Below, piece after piece: positions 1 through 7,058 of a stretch of 64,000 nucleotides of DNA. The stretch comes from DASTFY01 sp963829955. Its GTDB lineage: Bacteria; Actinomycetota; Acidimicrobiia; Acidimicrobiales; Ilumatobacteraceae. Position numbers and translations under genes: made by a program. Location: positions 1 to 64,000 of the forward strand of contig CAWHKS010000003.1 in the NCBI GenBank assembly GCA_963829955.1, given 5' to 3'. The notes under the pieces are model-generated. The model was not told the DNA's origin. It saw only the letters and a list, made by a program, of their open reading frames with translations, and searched no databases. Numbering within the stretch: position 1 is the stretch's first letter; each line of letters begins with the position of its first letter.

Positions 1-1
1 C

Positions 2-442
2 ACGGCCACTACCGCCACGGTGGGCCCGGCAGCCACGTTCGTCCTCGACTGCACCGAGGAACGGTACAAGTGGGAGGTCCGGTCAACCGCGCCACGCTCT
101 GAGCGGGACCGGGCAGCCCACCAAGAGCACATCGAGCACGAGGCTCGCCGTGTGGTCGAGTTGCTGGCCGAGCAGGCCGCGACCGAGGACAGCGGCACTG
201 AGCCGAAACGTGTTGGGGAAGGCCCTCCGATGGCACCACGACCGCAAGGCCCGGCGGGGAGTCCCGACGAAGCCATCGCACTCGCACTGAGCCGGGGCTG
301 CATCGGGACCAGGCCGGGTCCTCGGAATAGTGACCTGTACTGGTACGTCGCACCGTGGTTTGCCCCGACTGAGCCGACCGAACCGAACCGGGCCGAACAG
401 GCCGACCGGACCAATGGAGCCTGCGCCCCTTCGGGGCGATGA
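2..442 (+). CDS. Partial hypothetical protein (C-terminal 146 aa), N-terminus off the left edge
   Basis: The frame is open from the left edge of the window to a TGA at 440-442, so the N-terminus is missing; a GTG at position 20 could be an internal start. The visible protein is rich in charged residues, with a Glu/Arg/His stretch around residues 30-60 that could form a helix, and ends in a low-complexity Pro/Thr/Glu tail. No family is recognised. It lies upstream of the TubC/zinc-finger gene on the same strand and would belong to the integrated element that ends near 4797. The reverse strand is also open here, so the strand choice is not certain. Confidence 0.4.
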   Translation, partial: TATTATVGPAATFVLDCTEERYKWEVRSTAPRSERDRAAHQEHIEHEARRVVELLAEQAATEDSGTEPKRVGEGPPMAPRPQGPAGSPDEAIALALSRGCIGTRPGPRNSDLYWYVAPWFAPTEPTEPNRAEQADRTNGACAPSGR

Positions 443-514
443 CGCGCAGCGCCGCAGACATCGTTCCGGCCGGGCCGGTCGGTCCGATAAGCCGGAGGCT
501 GATGGTGAAGGTGA

Positions 515-1087
515 ATGGCTGTGACCGCCCGCAGGCGAGGGACCAGCACCGCCGTGGACGTGCTCGACACGGCCGTCCGGCGCGGGCTGCGTCTGCGAGC
601 CGAGGGCGGTGGGCTCCACGTCGAGGGACCAGTCGAGTTGCGGCTCTCCTGCCGTCCCGAGTTGCTGGAGCATCGAGACGCCATCGTGGCCGTGCTCGAA
701 GTGGCGATGGCCGCTCGGGCGTGCGGGCTCCGATGCCGAGAGTGCGGAGGCCGGCTCACGTGTGGCCAGCCAGGCGCACACTTGGTCTGCGTTCGGTACT
801 CGACTCCCCATGCCGTGCGTCTGGCTCGCGATACCGCCGACGGGCACGATGAGCGTGCTCCGTCAGGCCTGTCAGCCTCCATGGCCTACGGGCCGGCCTG
901 CGGCCGCTGCGGCCCACGCACCGAACGTCTGCTCTCCACCACCTGGTGGTGCTTCACCTGTCGACCGGTCGGTCGAGGAGTGCCCAAAGTGATGCAGACG
1001 CTCGACCCCGCACACCTGCAGGTAGTTGCGGATACAACCAAACGGTGGCGTCAGGACTGTCGTCCTAGCGTTGGCCGATGGTTGTAG
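515..1087 (+). CDS. TubC-docking-like / double zinc-finger hypothetical protein
   Basis: A 190-aa protein starting at ATG 515. Residues about 15-65 (alternating charged and aliphatic residues, then an ELLEHRDAIVAVL helix) resemble the TubC N-terminal docking fold, which in actinobacteria often sits at the front of plasmid- or phage-type proteins. Two cysteine clusters follow: CRECGG with a distal Cys, then C-x2-C (CGRCG) and a later C-x2-C (CFTC). Together they suggest one or two zinc ribbons. No enzyme motif is visible. The fold calls are by eye. It probably encodes a replication- or transfer-associated accessory protein of the island, but that function is inference from context. Confidence 0.5.
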   Translation: MAVTARRRGTSTAVDVLDTAVRRGLRLRAEGGGLHVEGPVELRLSCRPELLEHRDAIVAVLEVAMAARACGLRCRECGGRLTCGQPGAHLVCVRYSTPHAVRLARDTADGHDERAPSGLSASMAYGPACGRCGPRTERLLSTTWWCFTCRPVGRGVPKVMQTLDPAHLQVVADTTKRWRQDCRPSVGRWL

Positions 1088-1364
1088 TTGCCGCGATCTG
1101 CTCGGGCGTCATCGCAGTCGTCGGTGTTATCGCTGGGGCCTGGCTAGGGCGGCGCCGAGCTGACCAGGAGTGGTTCCGAGAGCAGCACCTGCGCGCCTTT
1201 GCCCGAGGGCATCGCCGCCGTCAGCGAGGCCGTCGGGCTCACGGACAGCGCTTTCCAACCAGCCGCAGGACGACCACTACTGGCGCTACGCCGAGACCGA
1301 GCACAGCGTTTTGGCGCCCTTTAGCGCCTCGGCGGCCCGGACGGCAATCAACCGCGTGCCATGA
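1078..1364 (+). pseudogene. Broken small membrane-anchored protein (frameshifted)
   Basis: An ATG at 1078 opens a convincing N-terminal transmembrane helix (VVAAICSGVIAVVGVIAG) followed by a basic, Trp-containing segment. The reading frame becomes Arg-rich nonsense near 1195. Coding character moves to a second frame (GIAAVSEAVGLTDSAF, about 1207-1255) and then to a third frame ending at TGA 1364 (HYWRYAETEHSVLAPF). At least two single-base shifts are therefore needed. The arrangement, a short TM helix followed by a cytoplasmic helical domain, is common among small actinobacterial proteins of unknown function. The start overlaps the previous gene by 10 bases. Whether this is a real pseudogene or a sequencing artefact cannot be told here. 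Confidence 0.4.
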
Positions 1365-1428
1365 ACATCCCAAGGTGACGGAGCCATATGGTCTATCGGG
1401 TTTCCATCAAAACTTAGCAGGGGGGTAC

Positions 1429-1802
1429 GTGGCAAGTCCAGAGGATATCGAACGATATGGCGCAAGCCTCTGGCGGTTCATCGGCGGCCCCATTGCGCGC
1501 ATGCGCTGATTGCGATTGTCATCTATATCTACGGAACTCCAGAGCTGCAGAGCGACTTTTCCGATATTCTGCCTCCACTCTCGAGCCTAACCGACCCAGA
1601 CGTAAAGGAATTTATGGACCTTTATGGCCTAAGCGCCGTAATGCCGTTCTTGGCTATCATTCTCTTCGCGACATTGGTTCAGGCTGTGAACTCACTAATC
1701 TTAGGCCTAGCAAACTTTCTTCCACCGCAATTTTACACACGAAACGACGTAGCAGCACAACGGTTAGTAGACGATCTATTTATGAAAGATTTGAAAGCCT
1801 GA
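1429..1802 (+). CDS. Small two-TM membrane protein, frameshifted at about 1488-1491
   Basis: A GTG start at 1429 follows a G-rich ribosome site (AGGGGGG at about 1418-1425). The N-terminal 20 residues (ASPEDIERYGASLWRFIGG) are in one frame. Adding one C to the C4 run at 1488-1491 joins them to an open frame that continues to TGA 1802, giving about 124 residues. The joined protein has a helix at HALIAIVIYIYG, an acidic external loop, and a second helix at AVMPFLAIILFATLV. No family is recognised. It is followed after 3 bases by another membrane-protein gene, and the two probably form an operon. The local AT content is higher than in the chromosome to the right, consistent with foreign origin. 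Confidence 0.45.
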
Positions 1803-1805
1803 GTA

Positions 1806-2299
1806 GTGGGGGTTCAGACCCTTGATAACCTGGATCGCCTGGTTGACGAGAGACTGGCAAGGCAGCGATTGGAGCGCCCTGAGGACCCGGACATCCGATG
1901 GATTAACATCCTCAGGCAGCGTGATTCCAATGTAAATGTATGGTTAGCAGCCTTGCGATTTTACGGATTTGCGGCTCTGATCGTTTCTGGGATCGCAGTC
2001 TACGGTAGCCATGATGCTGTCCCTATAATCGGACGATTGCTGATCACGTTGTTGACCCTCGCCGCCCTATTCGTCCTCGCCACGTGGATCTGGGTACGCA
2101 GGCACACGGCACTGGTGCGGTACCGTTGCCAAATGCCTGGCGATTTGAGCTTCAGGAGATTGACCTGGCTAAGCGTCGTGATATTGACTCCTTTCCCGGG
2201 TATGTACCAACTACACGATGGTGGGGAGAGTCATACCTTCACCGGCTGGAGTTGTGGCGTCGTTCGAGGACGAAACGCCACCGAGAGCCGTCGGACTAG
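1806..2299 (+). CDS. Two-TM membrane protein, frameshifted at about 2142-2144
   Basis: A GTG start at 1806 lies 3 bases after the preceding stop. Residues 1-40 are charged and helical, followed by two hydrophobic helices (FYGFAALIVSGIAVYG and LLITLLTLAALFVLATWIWV) and a basic cytoplasmic tail. One missing T in the TTT at about 2142 joins this frame to the one ending at TAG 2299 (ELQEIDLAKRRDIDSFPGY, then WWGESYLHRLELWRRSR), giving about 164 residues. The topology resembles Pycsar/CBASS-type small effectors and also many unrelated two-TM proteins. No family can be named. It is paired with the preceding two-TM gene. Confidence 0.45.
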
Positions 2300-2314
2300 C
2301 GCAGGAGCGTGCCG

Positions 2315-2554
2315 GTGGTGCGGATCGACGGGCTGATGCTCGCAGACGAGCACCGGCACGGGCACCTGAGCGTGCTGCCGTTGAAGGTGGTGGCGGTAGC
2401 GGAGCAGTTGTCCGAGGCTTCTGTGAGCAGTCGCCAGCGCCTAATGTTCGAAGAATGGGAGAAGACCCCAGATTCGGGAGAGCCTGCAGCAGTGGCGGGC
2501 TCGACTACACCTAGTCGCCTGAAAGAAGGTCGCACGGAAGTGGAACATCCCTGA
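2315..2554 (+). CDS. Hypothetical 79-aa protein
   Basis: Starts at GTG 2315 (or 2318), 7-10 bases after an AGGAG at 2303-2307; the earlier GTG at 2309 is too close to that site. The product is soluble, with a helical middle (VVAVAEQLSEASVSSRQRLMFEEWEK) and a Ser/Thr/Pro-rich C-terminus. It follows the two-TM gene by about 15 bases, and its end overlaps the open frame of the next membrane protein. No family is recognised and it is small enough to be spurious. Codon-position GC and the ribosome site are the only support. Confidence 0.3.
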   Translation: MVRIDGLMLADEHRHGHLSVLPLKVVAVAEQLSEASVSSRQRLMFEEWEKTPDSGEPAAVAGSTTPSRLKEGRTEVEHP

Positions 2555-2619
2555 CCTGTAAGTCAAATTCTTCAGCGGCTATTGTTCTTTTAACGTCCGT
2601 TGGATTCATCGTCGGGGCT

Positions 2620-3276
2620 GTGTCCATAAAGTCGCTATCGAGTGGACTAGGCGTTCCCATTACAGATTTCGGCCTTGACTTACGCGGCACGATCACAGTC
2701 GCCGCGAGTTCGGCGATCTATCCTCTGGCGCTCGTAGGACTTCTATGGGCGTTGTTTTCTCTGACCGACGCCATTTGGAAGAAATTTCCGGCCGGCACCC
2801 CATGGTTCATTGCAAGTCTTGGCTGCATACTCGTCTACCTACTCGTAGTGGCGGTACTCACTATCGTCGTGTTCGGGCGCGTTGTCTTATCCTCAGTCGG
2901 TCCCATTGTGCTGGGAGTCTTCGCGATTCTGAATATTGCAATAGCAATTTGGTTGCTTGATAAGTATGCAGCTCGACTCAGAGATTTTGTTGTTGTCGCT
3001 GCGCTCCTTTTCTCGATGTCGGTCGTCGCTTCAGCGTTCAGCAACTATCAGTGGGGTGCGGCAGTTCTCGACGGTACATATGGAGACACAACCGGTCCAC
3101 TGACAAGTGATCTAACTCTTCCCGCATCGAGAGGTTTCCTCACCGTAGGCAGCCGAACGCTTTGTGTTGACCGAGTCGGAGTCCACGCGTCTTCGTTGGC
3201 GATGACGGCGGACTCATACTCCAGGACCCAGATCGATTCGTCATCATCAGATGCAGGAACAACAGAAACTAGGTGA
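2620..3276 (+). CDS. Multi-TM membrane protein of unknown function
   Basis: A 218-residue product from GTG 2620, but the frame is open back to about 2514 and encodes another hydrophobic segment (SAAIVLLTSVGFIVGAV). The true start may therefore be upstream at a non-standard codon, or after an unseen frameshift. Four or five helices are evident: LALVGLLWALFSL, IASLGCILVYLLVVAVLTIVV, VLSSVGPIVLGVFAILNIAIAIWLL, and VVVAALLFSMSVVAS. A polar Ser/Thr/Asp-rich tail of about 75 residues would lie outside the membrane or in the cytoplasm. The gene is AT-richer than the core chromosome, which fits cargo of the integrated element. No family is recognised. Confidence 0.5.
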   Translation: MSIKSLSSGLGVPITDFGLDLRGTITVAASSAIYPLALVGLLWALFSLTDAIWKKFPAGTPWFIASLGCILVYLLVVAVLTIVVFGRVVLSSVGPIVLGVFAILNIAIAIWLLDKYAARLRDFVVVAALLFSMSVVASAFSNYQWGAAVLDGTYGDTTGPLTSDLTLPASRGFLTVGSRTLCVDRVGVHASSLAMTADSYSRTQIDSSSSDAGTTETR

Positions 3277-3404
3277 CGTATTTCCTGAGGTTAAGAGCCC
3301 TTCCAGGCGTGGCTCAGCGGTGAGACCGTCCGACGGCAAGCACTCGCCGATCCAACGAACCCGCCGGCGTCACTAGTGGACGGTGGCAATAGGGTGCGTC
3401 GCTT

Positions 3405-3581
3405 CTAAATGCACCGGTTCGGGGGCGGAGCGGCGGGCCGCCCGTGGGGCGAGCCCACGCCGTCGTGAACGGCTTGCGGGAGTGGCGAGGACCGCAGCGC
3501 CAGACCGGTTGCGTCAAGCCTTCCGCCGACGAGCCAGGCGACGAGGCCGACACCGATCGCCAGGGCGACGAGGACGACCAA
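3405..3581 (-). CDS. Possible small one-TM protein on the reverse strand
   Basis: A reverse-strand frame from TTG at 3581 to TAG at 3405 (58 aa) encodes a clear hydrophobic helix (WLVVLVALAIGVGLVAWLVG, preceded by basic residues) and a Pro-rich tail. The frame extends further upstream without a normal start codon. Plus-strand frames here read as Arg-rich or Asp-rich low complexity, so the reverse frame is the more protein-like one. It would be divergent from the zinc-ribbon membrane protein. Support is only hydrophobicity, so this is tentative. Confidence 0.22.
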   Translation of the reverse strand: MVVLVALAIGVGLVAWLVGGRLDATGLALRSSPLPQAVHDGVGSPHGRPAAPPPNRCI

Positions 3582-3599
3582 CCAAACGCGCAGAACCTG

Positions 3600-4143
3600 G
3601 TTCCCGCGGGCTGGCGTGGGTCGTTGCGTGGGATGCCACGGTGCTGCTGCTCACCGTTGTGGTGCTCAGCGTCGCGTTCGGGCTGAGCGTGGGCGAGGTA
3701 ACCACGCCAGTGGAAATGATGCGGCGGGAGCTCGACCGTAGGGAGCTCTACCTACCGGAGTGGAAGGGCGAAGGGCTCCCCCGCCCGGCCTCATGCTCGT
3801 GCGGTGCTACAAGTGCGGCAAGGCGGGGATCGTGCCGTCTGATGTGGCCAGCAACCTGAGCGGTCACGGGGTGTGCGGTGCTTGCGCCGAATCCGACTGG
3901 GCGCCCGCCCTGGTGGCTCTACATCGTGGCCGTGCTCGTCATCCTGTGCGTGACGATCCTGCCCATGGTCGCCTGGTCGATTCTCGTCTCAGCCCTATGC
4001 GGCCTCATCGGCCCGCAGAAGCACCCGTTCACGAACTGCCACCCCACGGCCAGGGCTACGTCCGTGTCGATGGATTGGCGGGTCGGATGGCTGCCGCGGG
4101 TAGGCCGCACTCCTGCCACACCACCAGGCGCCTACGACTCTGA
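3600..4143 (+). CDS. Membrane protein with CxxC...CxxC zinc ribbon between two TM helices (two frameshifts)
   Basis: Three frames join into one plausible protein. The first gives a TM helix (TVLLLTVVVLSVAFGLSVG) and a charged linker ending in LYLPEWKGEG. A missing C in the C5 run at about 3777-3781 leads to a zinc ribbon (CYKCGKAGIVPSD, then CGACAES). An extra C at about 3903-3909 leads to a second TM helix (PWWLYIVAVLVILCVTILP). The end is ambiguous: one frame stops at 4143 and another at 4393. The start is not determined, because upstream sequence has no convincing start codon. Two TM helices around a four-cysteine ribbon recall membrane-tethered redox or metal-sensing proteins, but no family is recognised. 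Confidence 0.38.
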
Positions 4144-4393
4144 GGCTGCGTCAGATCGACAGGCTCGACATGGAAGCTCCACTGCAAGCTCTTCCAGAAT
4201 CGATGGCCTTGGGATACGTGCGCGGGTGGACCTATCCGGGCCTTTCCGGTCCGCCCGGCCTACGTGCCGTTGGGCCGAACCTGCCCGGCGACCGGCCGTA
4301 GGAGCCTTTCAGCCGTACCACGGCACCTTTGTGGGCCGCTCAGCACCTTGCGGCCAGCTTGAGGGCGTGCAGGGGCCTTTCGTGCGCTTGTAG

Positions 4394-4744
4394 TTGCATC
4401 GGCAACGACCGGCTCGGCCAATAGCCAAACCTTGCCAGCCAGCCAACCTAACGGGCGCGCACACTGGAGGCGGCCGGGCGGGGAAGGCGGTTGCCGGCGC
4501 AGCCTTGTCGTCGTCGTGCCAACCGCGGGCTCCGAAGTGAAAGGATTATTCGCGCTCGGCACGGGGGATCGGTTGGGAGTGGGTCGGACGGGCCGCCTGG
4601 CTGTGATTATCCGAAGCCCGCTTTCGCCCGTGGCACTCATTTGGCACTCAGTTGGATGAGGACCGCTAGGGACGGCTGGTCGCCGATCCGCGAAAGCCCT
4701 GCTCAATAGCGGTTCGGAAAGGAGCCACAGGGACGCAAAGGACC
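4394..4744. other. Non-coding right end of the integrated element
   Basis: No reading frame with protein-like composition was found between the last island gene and the tRNA-like fragment. The stretch contains the TGGCACTCA direct repeat and leads directly into the tRNA-Arg remnant. A non-coding segment of a few hundred bases next to an att site is usual for integrative elements. Confidence 0.4.
4631..4650. repeat. Direct repeat TGGCACTCA x2 with 11-bp period
   Basis: TGGCACTCA occurs at 4631-4639 and again at 4642-4650, exactly 11 bases apart, so both copies face the same side of the helix. It lies about 100 bases inside the tRNA-derived boundary. Tyrosine-recombinase arm sites and winged-helix excisionase sites are typically short direct repeats in this position. 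That role is inference. Confidence 0.35.
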
Positions 4745-4797
4745 TGAGAGGTTGACTACGGATCAAAAGGTTGGGGGTTCGAGTCCCTCCGAGCGCG
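4745..4797 (+). other. 3' fragment of tRNA-Arg(ACG): probable attR of an integrated element
   Basis: The sequence contains an anticodon arm (TTGA-CTACGGA-TCAA, anticodon ACG), a variable loop, a perfect T-arm (stem GGGGG/CCCTC around TTCGAGT, 4773-4789) and the acceptor 3' strand CGAGCGC at 4790-4796. The sequence upstream has no D-arm and no 5' acceptor strand (expected GCGCTCG), so this is not a functional tRNA. Integrases that use tRNA genes leave the intact gene at one end and a 3' copy at the other. The intact gene and the integrase should therefore lie to the left of this window. Translation of this spot gives the peptide TTDQKVGGSSPSERA, a familiar artefact of tRNA 3' ends. Confidence 0.7.
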
Positions 4798-5046
4798 CCG
4801 ACCGTCCCCGTGGTGGGCGACGACGACGATGCTGCCAGCAGGTTGTCGACGAGATGACCATCGCACGGCTGCCGAGTCTCCACGGCCCGCCACGTGGGCC
4901 CGGATTGGAGCCACCCGCTCGACGCACAGGCTCACCGACCGAGCACCACTCGGCAGCAAGCCGACCAACGCCGACGTGGATGCGTGATTTGCCATGCCTC
5001 GTGTGCTGAAGTCCGTGTGCGGAGCCTCAACCGAGAGGAGATCACC

Positions 5047-5820
5047 ATGAGACTCTCAGCCAAGCTCGGAGCAGAGTTCATCGGGACCTACGTGCTCGTG
5101 TTCGGCGGCACGGGCGCCGCGGTGCTCGCCGCCCAGTTCCTCGACCCTGCCGGCCAGAACACCGGACTCGGCATCGGCTTTCTCGGTGTCTCGCTCGCCT
5201 TCGGGCTCACGGTGCTGACCATGGCCTACGCCGTGGGTCACATCTCGGGTGGGCACTTCAACCCCGCCATCAGCATCGGCCTGGCCACGGCCAAACGGTT
5301 CGACTGGAAGGAGGCGATCCCCTACATCGTCACCCAGGTGGTCGCGGCAATCGCAGCCTCCGCCACCCTGTGGCTCATCGCCATCAACCAGAGGGGGATG
5401 TCGAAGGACACCTTGACCGCCGGGGGCTTCGCCGCCAACGGCTACGGCGACCACTCTCCCGGTCTGTACAACCTCGGCGCCGGCCTGGTCATCGAGGTGG
5501 TCCTCACCGCGGTGTTCCTGGCGGTGATCATGGGGACGACCGACAAGCGGGCCTCGAAGGGCTTCGCCGCACTCGCCATCGGCCTGGCACTCACCCTGAT
5601 CCATCTCATCAGCATCCCCGTCACCAACACCTCCGTGAACCCCGCCCGCTCCACCGGCCCGGCGATCCTGCTGGCCATGGGCGGTGAAAGTTGGGCGCTC
5701 GGCCAGCTGTGGCTCTTCTGGGTCGCGCCGATCATCGGAGGCGTCCTGGGAGCGTTGATCTACCGCGCCGTTGCCGGTGATGACACCGTCGCCGATGCCG
5801 CGGTCATGGGCGTCGAATGA
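5047..5820 (+). CDS. aqpZ: Aquaporin Z (water channel)
   Basis: A 257-aa MIP-family channel starting at ATG 5047 behind GAGAGGAGA. It carries both NPA boxes, HFNPAIS (N72-P73-A74) and SVNPARS (N198-P199-A200-R201). The segment LTLIHLISIPVTNTSVNPAR is essentially the AqpZ half-helix with the selectivity-filter His (H186) and Arg (R201), which predicts a water-selective pore rather than a glycerol channel. Six TM helices and two re-entrant loops are visible. It is the first chromosomal gene after the tRNA-derived boundary and stands alone. Length is slightly above E. coli AqpZ because of an acidic C-terminal tail. Confidence 0.93.
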   Translation: MRLSAKLGAEFIGTYVLVFGGTGAAVLAAQFLDPAGQNTGLGIGFLGVSLAFGLTVLTMAYAVGHISGGHFNPAISIGLATAKRFDWKEAIPYIVTQVVAAIAASATLWLIAINQRGMSKDTLTAGGFAANGYGDHSPGLYNLGAGLVIEVVLTAVFLAVIMGTTDKRASKGFAALAIGLALTLIHLISIPVTNTSVNPARSTGPAILLAMGGESWALGQLWLFWVAPIIGGVLGALIYRAVAGDDTVADAAVMGVE

Positions 5821-5941
5821 TCAGCAGGAGGTCCGAAGCGCCGGGGATTCGTGGTCGCCATGGCCGGCGCCCCTGATCGATCGGCGTTGCCGGCGCGCAG
5901 TGACACGTCGGCCGTGTCGATCGCCAGACCCCTGCGCCCTA

Positions 5942-6739
5942 CTAGGGCTTCGTGGCCGTGAAGCAGAGTTGGGTGCTCGAGAAGTAGAACTCGCCGAGTT
6001 TGCCGAGTTGCTGCTGCTCGGAGATCCACCCTTGTGCCTGTTCATCGGTGATCTCGTTGCGTCCGACCACGAAGGCGGCAATGAATGGGAGGAGGGCGAC
6101 GCCGTAGGTCTCTGGGTCGAGCTCGCAGGTGGCGAACGGATGCGCCGCCATGCGCACCTCCTCGAACCCTGCCGAGCGCAAGCGAGGCCCGAGAGTCCGC
6201 GGCAGTGAGGGATGGGTGAGGTGCTCGTCCCAGGCGCGCAGGACGCGTTCGTTGAGGGCAGGGTCCAGCGCGTGCAGCGAGACCGTCGCCCAGTCGACGT
6301 CCCACACGACGAGCCGCCCACCGGGTCGAAGCGCACGATGCATCTCTGCCAGTGCCACCGTCGGGTCGGCGACGTACTCGAGGACCTGCACGCACAGCGC
6401 TGCGTCGAAGCTGGCGTCGTCGACAGGCAGGGAGCCCGCTTCTCCCGGATGAAGTTCGACGCCCTCATGCCCGGCGCAACGGCGGGCAGCGAGCTCGAGC
6501 ATCGCCGGGCTGGAGTCGACGCCGACCACCGATCCAGACGGGCCCACCTCCTCAGCCAGCTCGGCGCAGTAGAAGCCGGGCCCGCACCCAACGTCAAGGA
6601 TCCGTTCGCCGGAAGCAGCGCCAAGGAGCGCGCGAACAATCTGGCGCCTCCGCACGGCGTCGCCGATCCGGTACAGCGCCTCGACCCTCGCTGCCATCTC
6701 CTCGTTGAACTCGACTTGCGACATCTCAGAGCTCCTCAA
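5942..6739 (-). CDS. Class I SAM-dependent methyltransferase
   Basis: A 265-aa Methyltransf_11-type enzyme. Motif I is ILDVGCGPGFYCAELA (residues about 47-62), an acidic residue follows in VVGVDSSPAML, and the post-motif CVQVLEYVADPTVAL and LRPGGRLVVWDVDW are present. It resembles UbiE/ArsM-like enzymes, but the Cys triad of arsenite methyltransferases is absent, so the substrate is unknown. An alternative start (MSQVEF) lies at 6724. Its 5' end abuts a truncated alpha/beta hydrolase read in the same direction, suggesting that a deletion joined the two. Confidence 0.8.
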   Translation of the reverse strand: MRSSEMSQVEFNEEMAARVEALYRIGDAVRRRQIVRALLGAASGERILDVGCGPGFYCAELAEEVGPSGSVVGVDSSPAMLELAARRCAGHEGVELHPGEAGSLPVDDASFDAALCVQVLEYVADPTVALAEMHRALRPGGRLVVWDVDWATVSLHALDPALNERVLRAWDEHLTHPSLPRTLGPRLRSAGFEEVRMAAHPFATCELDPETYGVALLPFIAAFVVGRNEITDEQAQGWISEQQQLGKLGEFYFSSTQLCFTATKP

Positions 6740-6987
6740 TGCTGCGCGCTCGTCTCGGGTGTCGGATCATGTGACACGGCGAGTGCGCGGAGCGATGACG
6801 GGAGCAGCCTGAGCACGGGACCGTAGGACGGCCACGAGTCGGTCGGGCCCGGCAGCAGGACGACCACGGCACGCGAATCATGACCTGCCTCGGCGTAAGC
6901 AAGGTCGAGCCCACTCGCCAGCGTGACAGTCGAGACGAAGAAGGTCACCGCGCCGCCCCAACGAGCACGGCATGTGCACCCGACCAA
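6736..6987 (-). pseudogene. N-terminal remnant of an alpha/beta hydrolase
   Basis: Only about 83 residues remain. The segment AVVVLLPGPTDSWPSYGPVL matches the beta-strand, oxyanion-hole (HG-like PGP) and WPSY region that opens alpha/beta hydrolases of the haloalkane dehalogenase/esterase type. It stops at 6736, before the nucleophile elbow, and runs directly into the methyltransferase start. The active-site Ser and His are therefore missing and the product cannot be catalytic. A better start than 6987 may be the GTG near 6945. Confidence 0.5.
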
Positions 6988-7058
6988 TACGGCACCCGGC
7001 GATCATCCTCCATCATCGCGGTTTCCCTCAATGGCTTGCGATCGACGGGCCGTATCCC

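Noticed and set aside
9..847. Overlapping reverse-strand ORFs at the left edge
   Set aside because: Arg/Ser/Pro-rich translations without recognisable folds; the plus-strand genes here have better composition and cysteine motifs.
4740..4800. Complete tRNA gene
   Set aside because: No D-arm or 5' acceptor strand can be found upstream, so it cannot fold into a full cloverleaf.
4260..4883. Reverse-strand ORF containing GGTRTPNLLIRSQPL
   Set aside because: This is the classic false translation of a tRNA 3' end; the underlying DNA is the tRNA-Arg fragment.
4752..5009. Plus-strand ORF starting TTDQKVGGSSPSERA
   Set aside because: Another standard artefact of tRNA sequence; it has no ribosome site and overlaps the aqpZ upstream region.
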